In this document: piece by piece, positions 33,942 through 42,946 of the stretch | How positions within the stretch are numbered: position 1 is the stretch's first letter | How the letters are laid out: every line of letters begins with the position of its first letter | Source: Desulfovibrio piger | GTDB lineage: Bacteria > Desulfobacterota > Desulfovibrionia > Desulfovibrionales > Desulfovibrionaceae | Length of the DNA stretch: 63,817 nt | Assembly: GCF_012843875.1 (NCBI RefSeq) | Contig: NZ_JABAFY010000012.1 | Location: 1-63,817, forward strand | Direction of reading: 5' to 3' | The notes under the pieces: generated by a model | The model's input: the letters and a program-made list of their open reading frames with translations, nothing else | The model's database searches: none | Told to the model about the DNA's origin: nothing | Position numbers and translations under genes: made by a program

Positions 33942-35392
33942 CGGCTGCTTCCTCCACGCTGCTCCCCATCGTCCTTTATCTGGCGCTTTCCTTTGTGGTG
34001 GCCCTGTGGGCCGGAAAACTTTCCCGCAAACATGAGAACGCGTCGGGCTTCCTTGAGGAATACTTTCTGGGCAGCCGTTCCATGGGCGGCTTTGTGCTGG
34101 CCATGACCGTGGTGGCCAGCTACACCAGTGCCAGCAGTTTCATCGGCGGGCCTGGGGTGGCCTATACCGTGGGTCTGAGCTGGGTCCTGCTGGCCATGAT
34201 CCAGATGCCCACCGTCTTCCTGACCATCGGGGTCTTGGGCAAACGCTTCGCCATGGAAGCCCGGGCCATGAATGCCGTGACCATCACCGACTACCTGCGC
34301 GTCCGCTATGGCAGTGACGCCGTGGCCATCCTTTGCTCTCTGGCCCTGCTGGTCTTTTTCGTGGCTGCCATGACAGCCCAGTTCATCGGCGGTGCCCGCC
34401 TGTTCCAGGCCATCACCGGCTACCCTTATGAAGTCGGACTGGCGCTCTTCGGCATCACGGTCATCGCCTATACTGCGCTGGGCGGGTTCCGTGCCGTTGT
34501 CCTTACCGATGCCATGCAGGGCATCGTCATGACTGTGGCTTCCGTCGTGGTACTGCTGGCGGTGGTCCAGGCCGGCGGCGGCATGGAGGCCTGTATGCTG
34601 CGCCTCAAGGCCATCGATCCCGGCCTCATCACGCCCACAGGGCCCAAGGATGCCGTGCCCCAGCCCATGATCCTCTCTTTCTGGGTACTGGTGGGCCTGG
34701 GCGTACTGGGACTGCCCCAGACGAGCCAGCGCTGCATGGGCTACAAGGACTCACGGGCCATGCACAGCGCCATGATCATGGGCACGGTCATCATCGGCTT
34801 CCTCCTGTTGAGCGTCCATCTGGCCGGGGCACTGGGCCGGGCCGTCATCCCCGGCCTTGCCGTAGGCGACATGGCCATGCCCAGCCTGATACTGGAGCTG
34901 CTGCCGCCGTTCTGGGCCGGGGTCTTCATCGCCGGGCCTCTGGCGGCCATCATGTCCACGGTGGACTCCATGCTGCTCCTGGCCTCAGCGGCCATTATCA
35001 AGGATCTGTATGTACAGTACGTCCTGAAGGGCGACAGCAGCCGCATGCCGTTGCAGCGCATCAAGCGCTTCAGCCTGGGCTGTACGGCCGCCATCGGCGC
35101 CGTTGTCTTTATGGCAGCCCTGGAGCCGCCGGACCTGCTGGTCTGGATCAACCTGTTTGCCTTTGGTGGTCTGGAAGCCACCTTCCTCTGGCCCCTGCTG
35201 CTGGGCCTGTACTGGCGCAAGGCCAATGCGGCCGGCGCCCTGAGCTCCATTCTGGTGGGGGTGGCCTGCTTTTTTGCTCTGAGCGTCCTCAAGCCCTCCA
35301 TGTACGGCATCCATGCCATCGTGCCCTCTACTCTCGCGGCCCTGCTGGCTTTCCTGCTGGGGAACAGGCTGGGGACATCGCGCTCTGCCTGA
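33938..35392 (+). CDS. panF: sodium/pantothenate symporter
   Basis: 484 residues, 13 predicted helices of the sodium:solute symporter family. EEYFLGSRSMGGFVLAMTVVASYTSASSFIGGPG at the N-terminus and GVLGLPQTSQRCMGYKDSRAMH in the middle are characteristic of PanF. FIAGPLAAIMSTVDSMLLLASAAIIKDLY is the conserved SSS core. It imports pantothenate, the coenzyme A precursor, with Na+. It is translationally coupled to the DUF997 gene and followed by a strong terminator. Confidence 0.93.
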   Translation: MTAASSTLLPIVLYLALSFVVALWAGKLSRKHENASGFLEEYFLGSRSMGGFVLAMTVVASYTSASSFIGGPGVAYTVGLSWVLLAMIQMPTVFLTIGVLGKRFAMEARAMNAVTITDYLRVRYGSDAVAILCSLALLVFFVAAMTAQFIGGARLFQAITGYPYEVGLALFGITVIAYTALGGFRAVVLTDAMQGIVMTVASVVVLLAVVQAGGGMEACMLRLKAIDPGLITPTGPKDAVPQPMILSFWVLVGLGVLGLPQTSQRCMGYKDSRAMHSAMIMGTVIIGFLLLSVHLAGALGRAVIPGLAVGDMAMPSLILELLPPFWAGVFIAGPLAAIMSTVDSMLLLASAAIIKDLYVQYVLKGDSSRMPLQRIKRFSLGCTAAIGAVVFMAALEPPDLLVWINLFAFGGLEATFLWPLLLGLYWRKANAAGALSSILVGVACFFALSVLKPSMYGIHAIVPSTLAALLAFLLGNRLGTSRSA

Positions 35393-35422
35393 ATCATCCG
35401 CTGACAACGAACCTGAAAACGC

Positions 35423-35452
35423 AAAAGCATCTCCTGTGGGGATGCTTTTTTT
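35423..35452 (+). terminator. terminator of panF
   Basis: AAAAGCATC (35423-35431) pairs with GATGCTTTT (35441-35449), with three more inner pairs, and is followed by Ts. Confidence 0.9.
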
Positions 35453-35744
35453 ATGGTGTACGCTCATCTTTGCCACCGCCATCCGCAACAGGGTACTGAG
35501 GGAAGGTCCCCTGACGGCAGCCTAGACAAGAGGGCACCTTCTCCTCTTCCAGCTCCATCATGCCTGCAAGACCGCGGGCAGCGCCTGACCGGCGACGAAG
35601 GCGCGACGCCGTTATGCCTGTACCTGTCCTTCCTCTGCCCGGGGCTCGTCCCTCCCAGCAGGAAGTCCCCAGCGGATCCATCCCGGATACAGACCTCTCC
35701 CCTCCCTTAGGCACCGCAGTCTCCCTCTTCTCATCACGGGGCAT
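35453..35744. other. gene-free interval
   Basis: Two converging transcripts end on either side. I saw no gene, RNA or repeat worth naming here. Confidence 0.45.
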
Positions 35745-35770
35745 AAAAAAAGGGCCCCCGAAGGGGCCCT
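35745..35770 (-). terminator. terminator of the TRAP operon
   Basis: AGGGCCCC (35751-35758) pairs with GGGGCCCT (35763-35770) around CGAA, and is followed on the minus strand by seven Ts. Confidence 0.92.
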
Positions 35771-35794
35771 GCATGGCAAAGATGCGGATCGAAC

Positions 35795-37081
35795 CTAGCC
35801 GCCCATAAGCCAGTTGAGCGGCGTAAGGGAGAGCGAGGGGAAGAAGAGGAGCAGGAAGAGCATGATGATCTCCGTCACCAGGAACGGCAACATGCCCTGC
35901 ACCAGCTTGGTGATCTTGATGTTGCCCACACCGCAGACCACGTAAAGCACCGTACCCACGGGCGGGGTGATGACGCCGACGCCCAGGTTCAGGATGAACA
36001 GCAGGCCGAAGAAGTACGGGTCGATACCGGCCTGGGTGATCAGGGGATAGAACACCGGGGCAAAGATCAGGATGTTGGGGGTCAGGTCCATGACCATGCC
36101 CACCAGGAACAGGAAGATGTTGATGGCCAGCAGCAGGAGCACGGGGCTGTCGATGAGCGGCCGGAACAGATCGGTCACCTGGTTGGGGATCTGGGCGATG
36201 GTGATGAACCAGCCCACGGCCGTGGCCGTAGCCACGATGAGCATGACCACAGCAGTGGTCCGTGCCGCACGGGCGCTGACGCGCAGCAGACCGCGGAAGC
36301 TCAGTTCCCGGTAGTACCCCATACAGACGATGATGGCGTAGATGGCCGCAAAGGCGCCGCCTTCCGTGGGCGTGAACACGCCAAAGCGGATGCCGCCCAG
36401 CAGCAGCACGGGCATCATGAAGGCCGGGGTGGCGTCACGGATGATCTTCCACTTTTCTTCACGCGTGAAGGTGATGGTCTCGTTATAACCATCGATGCGC
36501 ACGATGAAGAACCAGACCACCATCAGGGCCAGGCCGATGAAGATGCCCGGGAACAGGCCGATCATGAACAGCTTGGTGATGGACAGGCCGCTGATGGTCG
36601 CACCCAGCAGGATGAAGTTGGTGCTGGGCGGGATGATGGGGCCAAGGATGGCGCCCGAGGCGATGACGCCGCCCGCACGGCCGGGCTTGTAGCCCACTTC
36701 GGCCATCATGGGCAGCAGCAGGCCGCCCAGGGCCGCGGCTTCACCCACGGAGCTGCCCATCAGACCGGCAAAGATCACGCTGGAGATGATGGCGGCATAA
36801 CCAAGACCGCCGCGCACGCGACCGATCATGAGCTGGGCCAGCTGCACCACTCGTTTGGACAGGCCGCCCTCGGCCATGATCTCGCCGGCAAAGACGAAGA
36901 AGGGGATGGCCATGAGGGGATAGTTGTTGGCCCCGTCCAGCATGGTGGAGGGAATGATCATGCTGTCCCACATGCCGGAATGCCACATGAGCACGATGGA
37001 GCACAGCACCAGCACCATGGAGATGGGAATGCCTACGAACAGGAACGCAAAGAGGCTGCCAAGGAAAAGAAAAAGCTCCAT
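35795..37081 (-). CDS. dctM: TRAP transporter large permease
   Basis: 428 residues, about 12 helices. FLFVGIPISMVLVLCSIVL opens the protein, AIPFFVFAGEIMAEGG and AGLMGSSVGEAAALGGLLLP follow, ASGAILGPIIPPSTNFILLG is the central conserved loop, and GVGVITPPVGTVLYVVCGVG lies near the end. It is the ion-coupled channel subunit (DctM) of a C4-dicarboxylate-type TRAP importer. It follows the small permease gene by 3 bases. Confidence 0.94.
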   Translation of the reverse strand: MELFLFLGSLFAFLFVGIPISMVLVLCSIVLMWHSGMWDSMIIPSTMLDGANNYPLMAIPFFVFAGEIMAEGGLSKRVVQLAQLMIGRVRGGLGYAAIISSVIFAGLMGSSVGEAAALGGLLLPMMAEVGYKPGRAGGVIASGAILGPIIPPSTNFILLGATISGLSITKLFMIGLFPGIFIGLALMVVWFFIVRIDGYNETITFTREEKWKIIRDATPAFMMPVLLLGGIRFGVFTPTEGGAFAAIYAIIVCMGYYRELSFRGLLRVSARAARTTAVVMLIVATATAVGWFITIAQIPNQVTDLFRPLIDSPVLLLLAINIFLFLVGMVMDLTPNILIFAPVFYPLITQAGIDPYFFGLLFILNLGVGVITPPVGTVLYVVCGVGNIKITKLVQGMLPFLVTEIIMLFLLLFFPSLSLTPLNWLMGG

Positions 37082-37084
37082 CCC

Positions 37085-37666
37085 CTACAACTCCTTGCTG
37101 ATTTCCTGCTCGATCTTTTCCTCTTCCGTCGCCTTGACGAAGCTGCTGGCGGGACGGCGCACGAGGGCGATCAGATCCCGCAGGCAGATAAGGATGGCCG
37201 TGAAGGCCATGATGGGCAGCGTGCTGTTGATGAAGGCCATGTTGACATTGGTGGCGACCGAGTTGGTGTCGATGGTCTGCAGCACATAGGTGATGCCGCC
37301 GTCAAGCAGCAGCCCCAGGGCGCCCATGGTCAGCAGAATGGCCAGGATCTCTATGCATTTGCGGGACATGCCCGAGAACATGTCCACAAACATGTCCACC
37401 GCGATATGCTTTTTCCAGTAGAACGCCTCAATGGCACCGAAAAAGGTGATGTAGATGAAAAGAAAGCGCGCCCATTCCTCGCTGGGGGGATAACTTCCGC
37501 CAAATACATAGCGCAAAAAGGCATTATAGAAGACCAGACCGATCATCCCCAGAAAGATGACCGCACAGAAAATTTCAAAAAGCAGTTCGCCAGACAAACC
37601 GTGCCTGTTTTCGGCAGCCGGCTGCCCGGGAGCCGTCGCGGGCGTCGTTTTGGTTTCGCTGCTCAT
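37085..37666 (-). CDS. dctQ: TRAP transporter small permease
   Basis: 193 residues from Met at 37666, behind a G-rich ribosome site. A long hydrophilic N-terminus (about 30 residues) precedes four helices with the DctQ signature GSYPPSEEWARFLFIYITFFGA and WKKHIAVDMFVD. It helps hold DctM and receive substrate from DctP. The gene is separated from dctP by a hairpin, which probably lowers permease expression relative to the binding protein. Confidence 0.92.
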   Translation of the reverse strand: MSSETKTTPATAPGQPAAENRHGLSGELLFEIFCAVIFLGMIGLVFYNAFLRYVFGGSYPPSEEWARFLFIYITFFGAIEAFYWKKHIAVDMFVDMFSGMSRKCIEILAILLTMGALGLLLDGGITYVLQTIDTNSVATNVNMAFINSTLPIMAFTAILICLRDLIALVRRPASSFVKATEEEKIEQEISKEL

Positions 37667-37730
37667 CGTATCCCCCTGCGTATCGGAAGAAAAACCGCTG
37701 TTGCGGTGTCTGCATGCGTGGTTCAGGGTC

Positions 37731-37765
37731 GAAAAAGGGGGACGCCGCCCCATGCGGCATCCCCC
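37731..37765 (-). terminator. attenuating hairpin between dctP and dctQ
   Basis: GGGGGA-C-GCCG (37737-37747) pairs with CGGC-A-TCCCCC (37755-37765), with one mismatch, and is followed on the minus strand by TTTTT. It lies between the binding-protein stop and the dctQ start, so part of the transcription should stop here. Confidence 0.75.
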
Positions 37766-37777
37766 GGTGTTCAGATG

Positions 37778-38779
37778 TTACTTCGCGTCGCGGTAGCTGG
37801 CGGCGCTTTCCAGAATTTCCTTGGCATTGGGAACGGTGTCATAGAACAGCTTCCAGCTGCGCTTGCCCGCTTCCACCATGTAGTCGTGGAATTCCTTGGA
37901 AGGCGTGTTCACAGAACCCTTGGCGGCCTTGATGGTCTCGATGGCCTTGGCGTCGCCTTCTTCCACCATCTGCCAGATGTCGTCAGCAGCACGCTTGGCG
38001 GCTTCGTTGAACCAGGCCTTGTCCTGTTCCGGCAGGCTCTGGTAGAACTTTTCGTTGATGTACAGGGAGTGGATCACCAGGATGTGACCGGTCAGGGTGA
38101 TCTGGGGGGTGATCTCGTACATCTTCAGAGCCACGATATCGGACAGGGGGCTGTCGCCGCCGTCGATGACGCCCTGGTCAAGAGCGCTGGGCACTTCGGC
38201 GAAGGGCATGGGCTGGCCGCTGATGCCGCATTCCTTGGCAAAGTTGGTGTACAGAGGGATGTTGGGCACGCGCATGCGCAGGCCCTTCACGTCATTGACG
38301 CTGTTCAGGGGCTTCTTGGTGTAGAAGTGACGGAAGCCCAGAGGGAAGGCGTTCAGGGTACGCAGACCGGACTTTTCGGTGAAGCCTTCATTGATCAGCT
38401 TGAAGGTCTCGCCTTCCATGGCGCGGCGGGCGTGGTCATAGCTGTCGTACAGCATGGGGGTTTCCAGCATGGCCATGGCAGGATGCAGGGCCGAAGTCTG
38501 GGTACCCGTGGCACACATCTGGATGATGCCCTTACGGGTGCTGGCGATGTAGGCATCTTCCTTGCCCAGGGTACTGTTGGGGAAGACCTGCACCTCGTAT
38601 TTGCCGCCAGACAGTTCCTTCAGATACTGGCCGAACTTGTGCATGCCGATGGTTTCAGGTTCGCCTTCGGGCTTCATACCGGCGATCTTGATGACGACGG
38701 TCTTGGCAGCCATGGCAGGCGCAGCCAGCGCACCCATGACAAAGGCGCAGGCCAAAAGCAGTGCAACGATACGTTTCAT
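37778..38779 (-). CDS. dctP: TRAP transporter substrate-binding protein
   Basis: 333 residues from Met at 38779 (AGAGG 6 bases upstream; Met 38782 also possible). A signal peptide (MKRIVALLLACAFVMGALAAPAMA) is followed by the DctP fold: VIKIAGMKPEGEPETIGMHKFGQYLKE, VQVFPNSTLGKEDAY, VKGLRMRVPNIPLYTNFAKECG with the conserved carboxylate-binding Arg, and ALDQGVIDGGDSPLSDI. It captures an organic acid in the periplasm. The exact substrate, such as a C4-dicarboxylate or sugar acid, is not readable. Confidence 0.93.
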   Translation of the reverse strand: MKRIVALLLACAFVMGALAAPAMAAKTVVIKIAGMKPEGEPETIGMHKFGQYLKELSGGKYEVQVFPNSTLGKEDAYIASTRKGIIQMCATGTQTSALHPAMAMLETPMLYDSYDHARRAMEGETFKLINEGFTEKSGLRTLNAFPLGFRHFYTKKPLNSVNDVKGLRMRVPNIPLYTNFAKECGISGQPMPFAEVPSALDQGVIDGGDSPLSDIVALKMYEITPQITLTGHILVIHSLYINEKFYQSLPEQDKAWFNEAAKRAADDIWQMVEEGDAKAIETIKAAKGSVNTPSKEFHDYMVEAGKRSWKLFYDTVPNAKEILESAASYRDAK

Positions 38780-38955
38780 CATCCACCTCTGCTGATTTGG
38801 GATTGAGATAAGGAGCACCTTTTCCGCACCCTGACGGCCTTTTGCCCGTCAGGCCACCTGTTTCACAAAGCAAACCATCCGGCCGGGCCGGATGCCCTAT
38901 CCGGGGACCGATCCCGACAGGATGCCGGGAAAACAGGCGTATATACTTGTTTTTG

Positions 38956-38984
38956 TCATAAGCCTTAGACAGGCTCCGCGTCAA
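38956..38984 (-). promoter_or_regulatory. promoter of the TRAP operon
   Basis: On the minus strand TTGACG (complement at 38979-38984) and TTATGA (complement at 38956-38961) are 17 bases apart. The likely DeoR operator lies just upstream at 38990-39024. Confidence 0.55.
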
Positions 38985-38989
38985 TCAAT

Positions 38990-39024
38990 TTTCGTTTTTT
39001 GATAATAGAAGTTCGAAAACGAAA
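38990..39024. promoter_or_regulatory. DeoR-type operator, inverted repeat TTTCGTTTT / AAAACGAAA
   Basis: A perfect 9-base inverted repeat (38990-38998 and 39016-39024) with a 17-base spacer lies between the divergent dctP and deoR-type genes. CGAAA/TTTCG elements are the usual recognition units of DeoR-family regulators. Confidence 0.65.
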
Positions 39025-39051
39025 CCTTTTCATCCGATATCCGGGAGCGGC

Positions 39052-39080
39052 TTGCGCGGCCCCTGTCATTCCAGTATATT
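39052..39080 (+). promoter_or_regulatory. promoter of the deoR-type gene
   Basis: TTGCGC (39052-39057) and TATATT (39075-39080) are separated by 17 bases, about 30 bases before the ATG. Confidence 0.5.
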
Positions 39081-39110
39081 GCGGCATCCTCACCCCCATC
39101 AGGACACCCC

Positions 39111-39872
39111 ATGACCAAGACAACGGAACGCCATCAGGCCCTGCTGCACATGCTCAACGCGCGCGGCTATGCGACCATCGACGAGCTCACCAAATGTTTT
39201 TCCGTGACCCCGCAGACCATCCGCAAGGATATCAATACCCTGGCCGGACAGGGCAAGGTGCAGCGGTTCCACGGCGGTGTCGGCATGCCGCTGAGCACGG
39301 AGAACATCCTTTACGAGCAGCGCAAAAAGCTCTTCCTGCCTGAAAAAAAGGCCATCGCCCAGATGCTGGCCAAACATATCCCCGACGGGGCCTCCATCTG
39401 CATCAACCTGGGCACGACCACCGAGGAGGTCGCCTATGCCCTGCTGGGGCACAACAACCTGAGGGTGCTGACCAACAACCTCAACGTGGCCGCCATCATG
39501 GCCCGCAATCCCAACTTCGACGTGGTGGTGGCCGGCGGCACGGTGCGGCATCACGACCACGGCATCATCGGCCCCAGCGCGGAGAATTTCATCCGGGAAT
39601 TCCGGGTGGATTACGGCATCATCGGCATCTCCGGCATCGACCAGGAAGGCAACATGCTGGACTTCGATTACAGGGAGGTCTCGGTGGCCCGGACCATCAT
39701 CGAATGCTCGCGCCGGGTCTTCCTAGCCACGGACAATTCCAAATTCGGCCGTTCCGCCATGGTCCGGGTGGCCAATGTCTGCGATATCGAAGCCGTGTTC
39801 TCCAATGCCCCGCTCGAGGAGCACTGGCAGCACATGCTCCAGGAAGCCGGGACGGAACTGTATCTGGTCTAG
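39111..39872 (+). CDS. DeoR/GlpR-family transcriptional regulator
   Basis: 253 residues. The N-terminal winged helix-turn-helix reads HQALLHMLNARGYATIDELTKCFSVTPQTIRKDINTLAGQGKVQRFHGG, very close to GlpR. The C-terminal DeoRC sugar-phosphate domain contains INLGTTTEEVAYAL, NNLNVAAIMA, VVAGGTVRHHDHGIIGPSA and a late FLATDNSKFGRSAMVRVA. Ligands in this family are phosphorylated sugars or glycerol-3-phosphate. It is divergent from the TRAP operon and shares a control region with an inverted repeat, so it probably regulates that operon. Confidence 0.88.
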   Translation: MTKTTERHQALLHMLNARGYATIDELTKCFSVTPQTIRKDINTLAGQGKVQRFHGGVGMPLSTENILYEQRKKLFLPEKKAIAQMLAKHIPDGASICINLGTTTEEVAYALLGHNNLRVLTNNLNVAAIMARNPNFDVVVAGGTVRHHDHGIIGPSAENFIREFRVDYGIIGISGIDQEGNMLDFDYREVSVARTIIECSRRVFLATDNSKFGRSAMVRVANVCDIEAVFSNAPLEEHWQHMLQEAGTELYLV

Positions 39873-40094
39873 CCGCATCCCGGATATGGGCGACAAAACG
39901 CCAGATCTTCTCTGCAACCACCCCAAGATACGGCCTGCCCGAACTGCCTGGAAACCGCTTTTGCCCGCCGGCCGGTAAAAAAACAGCTTCCCGGCAGAGC
40001 ATTTTCTCCAGTGCCCCGGCAAAGGACACACTGCCGGGCAATATGGCCTGACGCCAGTGAGCGCCCCTGTTCAGTTCCCCCCAAAATGGTAACG
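39873..40094. other. gene-free interval
   Basis: No gene or RNA element is recognised between the regulator stop and the convergent terminator. Confidence 0.45.
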
Positions 40095-40140
40095 AAAAAG
40101 CCCCGACGCTTCCGCAGATGAAGGAAGGCCGGGGCTTTTT
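40095..40140. terminator. bidirectional terminator
   Basis: AAAAAGCCCC (40095-40104) pairs with GGGGCTTTTT (40131-40140), and an inner CTTCC/GGAAG pairing shortens the loop. It has A and T runs suitable for both directions. Confidence 0.82.
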
Positions 40141-40270
40141 ACATATAGGACACTGCCGGGAAAAATGCTCCACCAGATGCCGGGACTGCATACGACAGGG
40201 CAGAAAAAACACGCGGAAAAGGACGCGGCCTCCTGCTCTCCCCTGCCCGACAGCCGCCAGACATACCGTC

Positions 40271-41548
40271 TTAGCGGCGCCGCAACAGCATGTCCGTCAA
40301 CGGCACCATATACAGATAAAAAGCATAAGGCAGGCACTCCGGTCCCACGCCCATGATGGCGCAAGGAACGCTCCCGGCGATGCTCCAGGGGATGATGGCC
40401 GCCAGCAGGACGATGCCGTTTTCCAGCGGCAGGACCATCTCCTTCCCGTTCTGCCAGAGAGGGGCGCACAGCTGCTTCGTCAGCATGATGCCGAGCGTCT
40501 GGTTGCAGCTCACGGCAGCCACGGGCAGGCCTGCCAGCACCGTGGTCCGAAAGGCCCCCAGCCGTAAGGACAGCCGCTTGCAAAGCGAAGAAAGACTATC
40601 CAGCAGACCGGTCGCCTCCAGAAGGCCCGCATAGGCCGAAGTCAACAGGACGATGCCCGCCACCTGTGCCATGGAGAGCAGGCCGCCCCCCGCCAGCATC
40701 TCCATGCCCGCCGGAGGCTCATAGCCGAGCACCAGACAGCGCAGCAAGGCAGCCGGTGACATCTGCTGGACAGCCAGAGAGACCACGCATCCGGCAAGGA
40801 TACTGCATGCCATGATCTTTTTGACATCCCAGCGCAACAGTAGGGGGACCAGCATGAAGACGGCCGGCAGCAGGGCCCGGGCATCCAGCACCAGCCCGTC
40901 GGCAAACAGACCGTCCACATGCGGCAGGCTCTCGGCCCGTGCCGACGGCAACAGGACGTAGGCCAGGCAGACCAGAAAGAAGGGCAGCAGGGACGTACGC
41001 CACATGAGCCGTACGTTGTCATAGATGGACGTCCCTGTCAGGGCGCAGACCAGCGCCGCGCTGGACGACATGGGCGAACTTCGGTCCCCCACATAAATGC
41101 CGCTCATGACCGCCCCGGCCGTCAGGAGCGGATCGAGCCCGGCCGTGCGCGCCAGCAGCATGAAAACGACGCCCAATGTACTGGCCGTGCCGAACGAGGT
41201 CCCAAGCAGCAGGCTCAGCAGGTTGCACAGCAGGAAGACCCATAAATGAAAATGGGCAGGATCCACCCACGGCAGGCAGTGGTGGATGATGTAGGGGATG
41301 GTCCCGGCCGAACGCCAGACCGCTGTCAGCATACCGATGAGGACGAAGATCTTCAGGATGTTGCCGATGGTCCGCACGCCCCTGCCGCACAGGCCCACGA
41401 TCTCGCGGGGCCGAAAGCCCAGACGGAAAGCGTGCCCGGTAAAACACAGCAGTCCGAAGGCCAGAGCCCACAGCAAGGATGCGCCCGTGACGATGCACAG
41501 GGCCAGCCCACCAAGAAACAGCGATATGACGACGGCGTTCATGGACAT
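40271..41548 (-). CDS. NhaC-family Na+/H+ antiporter-like protein
   Basis: 425 residues, about 11 helices. GTSFGTASTLGVVFMLLA, GAVMSGIYVGDRSSPMSSSAALVCALTGT and the late NQTLGIMLTKQL match the NhaC family, where conserved Asp and Ser residues of the GDRSSPMS loop take part in ion exchange. It is slightly shorter than typical NhaC (about 460). Related proteins exchange Na+ for malate/lactate or H+, so the substrate is uncertain. It stands alone between terminators. Confidence 0.82.
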   Translation of the reverse strand: MSMNAVVISLFLGGLALCIVTGASLLWALAFGLLCFTGHAFRLGFRPREIVGLCGRGVRTIGNILKIFVLIGMLTAVWRSAGTIPYIIHHCLPWVDPAHFHLWVFLLCNLLSLLLGTSFGTASTLGVVFMLLARTAGLDPLLTAGAVMSGIYVGDRSSPMSSSAALVCALTGTSIYDNVRLMWRTSLLPFFLVCLAYVLLPSARAESLPHVDGLFADGLVLDARALLPAVFMLVPLLLRWDVKKIMACSILAGCVVSLAVQQMSPAALLRCLVLGYEPPAGMEMLAGGGLLSMAQVAGIVLLTSAYAGLLEATGLLDSLSSLCKRLSLRLGAFRTTVLAGLPVAAVSCNQTLGIMLTKQLCAPLWQNGKEMVLPLENGIVLLAAIIPWSIAGSVPCAIMGVGPECLPYAFYLYMVPLTDMLLRRR

Positions 41549-41689
41549 GATTCCATTCCACGCCCGCCCGGGCCTGTCAAACGCTTTTCCGCCGGCAAAG
41601 CCCCTGTCTCGCCGGCAGACTGCCGCCTGTCTGCACTACCTGGACGATTTCCGATAAAAGCCGCTTACCGGCTCTCCCGTATGACGAAA

Positions 41690-41720
41690 AGCCCGGCCCC
41701 TCGTGTAAAGAGGCCGGGCT
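41690..41720. terminator. terminator hairpin
   Basis: AGCCCGGCC (41690-41698) pairs with GGCCGGGCT (41712-41720). T-rich sequence follows on the + strand and TTTT on the minus strand. Confidence 0.7.
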
Positions 41721-41860
41721 GATCTTCTTTTTTCTCTCTGCAGGCTTTCCCTCACAGCGCAGAAACCTGGGTGCGTCCTCTCCGCTGCCCTGAACTCAGG
41801 CCATCCCGCAGACAGCACACAGGAAGGCAGGACACGGTCAGTCCTCCGCCTGCCCCTTGC

Positions 41861-41899
41861 TGCCGGAGGATACAGCCCCGCAAGAGCAGCCCTCCGGCA
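41861..41899. repeat. inverted repeat downstream of the hydrolase gene
   Basis: TGCCGGAGG (41861-41869) and CCTCCGGCA (41891-41899) are perfect complements with a 21-base spacer, just after the hydrolase stop on the minus strand. It may act as a weak terminator. The rest of 41721-41918 holds nothing I recognise. Confidence 0.5.
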
Positions 41900-41918
41900 A
41901 CACAAGAAAGGGCTATGC

Positions 41919-42857
41919 CTACAGCGCCTTGCCGAAGAACTCTTTCAGGGCTTCCACCACCTGAGTGACGTATTCCGGCTTGTCATACAGGTCCACGTGG
42001 CTGGCTTCTTCCACCACATGGATCTTCTTGGGCTCCCTGGCCCGCCGGTAGGCATCTTCCGTGAAATAGAGCGTATCCGCCCGGCTGCCCACGATGAACA
42101 GCAGAGGACGGGGCGACACCGTATCCAGATAGGCAAAGGCATCGAAGGCCGCCAGCTTGTCATTGCTGGAAACAAGGTAACGATTGACGGACGTCGGATA
42201 ACTGCAGCGCGGCGTCCTGTAGTATTCGTAGGCTTCCCGCTGGATCACGGACGTATGCTCGTCGATCTCGTCCGGGCCGTCCGGAACATACTTCCAGCAG
42301 GGAGCTTCCTCTCCCCGGGCTGCCGCCGTTCTGGCGCGGGCCACTTCCTGCAGCAGCTTCTGCATGAAGTTCTCGATCTCGACACCGGGAAAGCCGTTTC
42401 TGGCGCTGTCGCCCACGTCCCAGGTGCTGATCCCGGCCGCCGCCTTGATGCGCACATCGGTCTGGATGGCGCTCATGGTATAGCCGCCCCCCGCGCAGAC
42501 GCCCATGGCCCCGATGCGCTCTTCATCGACGTACGGCAGGGTGACGAGGTAATCCACAGCCGAGCGGATGTCCTCCACGCGCGAGAAAGGATCTTCCAGA
42601 CACCGGGGCAGACCTTCGCTCTCGCCCTGATGGGAGGCATCGAATGCCAGGGCCACATAGCCGGCCCGGGCCAGATGCCAGGCGTAAAGCGAGGAACACT
42701 GTTCCTTCACGCCGCCGCCGGGATGGGTGACCACCACCGCCGGATATTTGGCGTCCGCATCAAAACCATCGGGCAGGAACAGCAGGCCCGCCAAATTGAG
42801 ATCGAACTTTTTGAACGAAACTTTTTTCCCTTCTTCGTAATGCGTCGCGTACTGCAT
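41919..42857 (-). CDS. alpha/beta hydrolase, dienelactone-hydrolase-like
   Basis: 312 residues, cytoplasmic. VVVTHPGGGVKEQCSS gives the oxyanion region, and GVCAGGGYT is the nucleophile elbow with Cys in place of Ser, as in dienelactone hydrolases and YcjY-like proteins. LFIVGSRADTLYF supplies the acid and EASHVDLYD the His. The substrate is not known. It is next to a sugar acetyltransferase on the same strand, 89 bases apart, which could hint at acyl-group metabolism. Confidence 0.84.
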   Translation of the reverse strand: MQYATHYEEGKKVSFKKFDLNLAGLLFLPDGFDADAKYPAVVVTHPGGGVKEQCSSLYAWHLARAGYVALAFDASHQGESEGLPRCLEDPFSRVEDIRSAVDYLVTLPYVDEERIGAMGVCAGGGYTMSAIQTDVRIKAAAGISTWDVGDSARNGFPGVEIENFMQKLLQEVARARTAAARGEEAPCWKYVPDGPDEIDEHTSVIQREAYEYYRTPRCSYPTSVNRYLVSSNDKLAAFDAFAYLDTVSPRPLLFIVGSRADTLYFTEDAYRRAREPKKIHVVEEASHVDLYDKPEYVTQVVEALKEFFGKAL

Positions 42858-42946
42858 ATTCTTTTCCCCTGTCCGGCTTTGAGCCGGTTCATGATCCGGC
42901 GGGACGACCCGCAGGGCGGCGTCCTGCGTGCAATGGTACGGCAGGC

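Noticed and set aside
36980-38806. 608-codon open frame on + over the TRAP genes
   Set aside because: It runs antisense through dctM, dctQ and dctP and even through their stops. Its translation is repetitive and matches no family.
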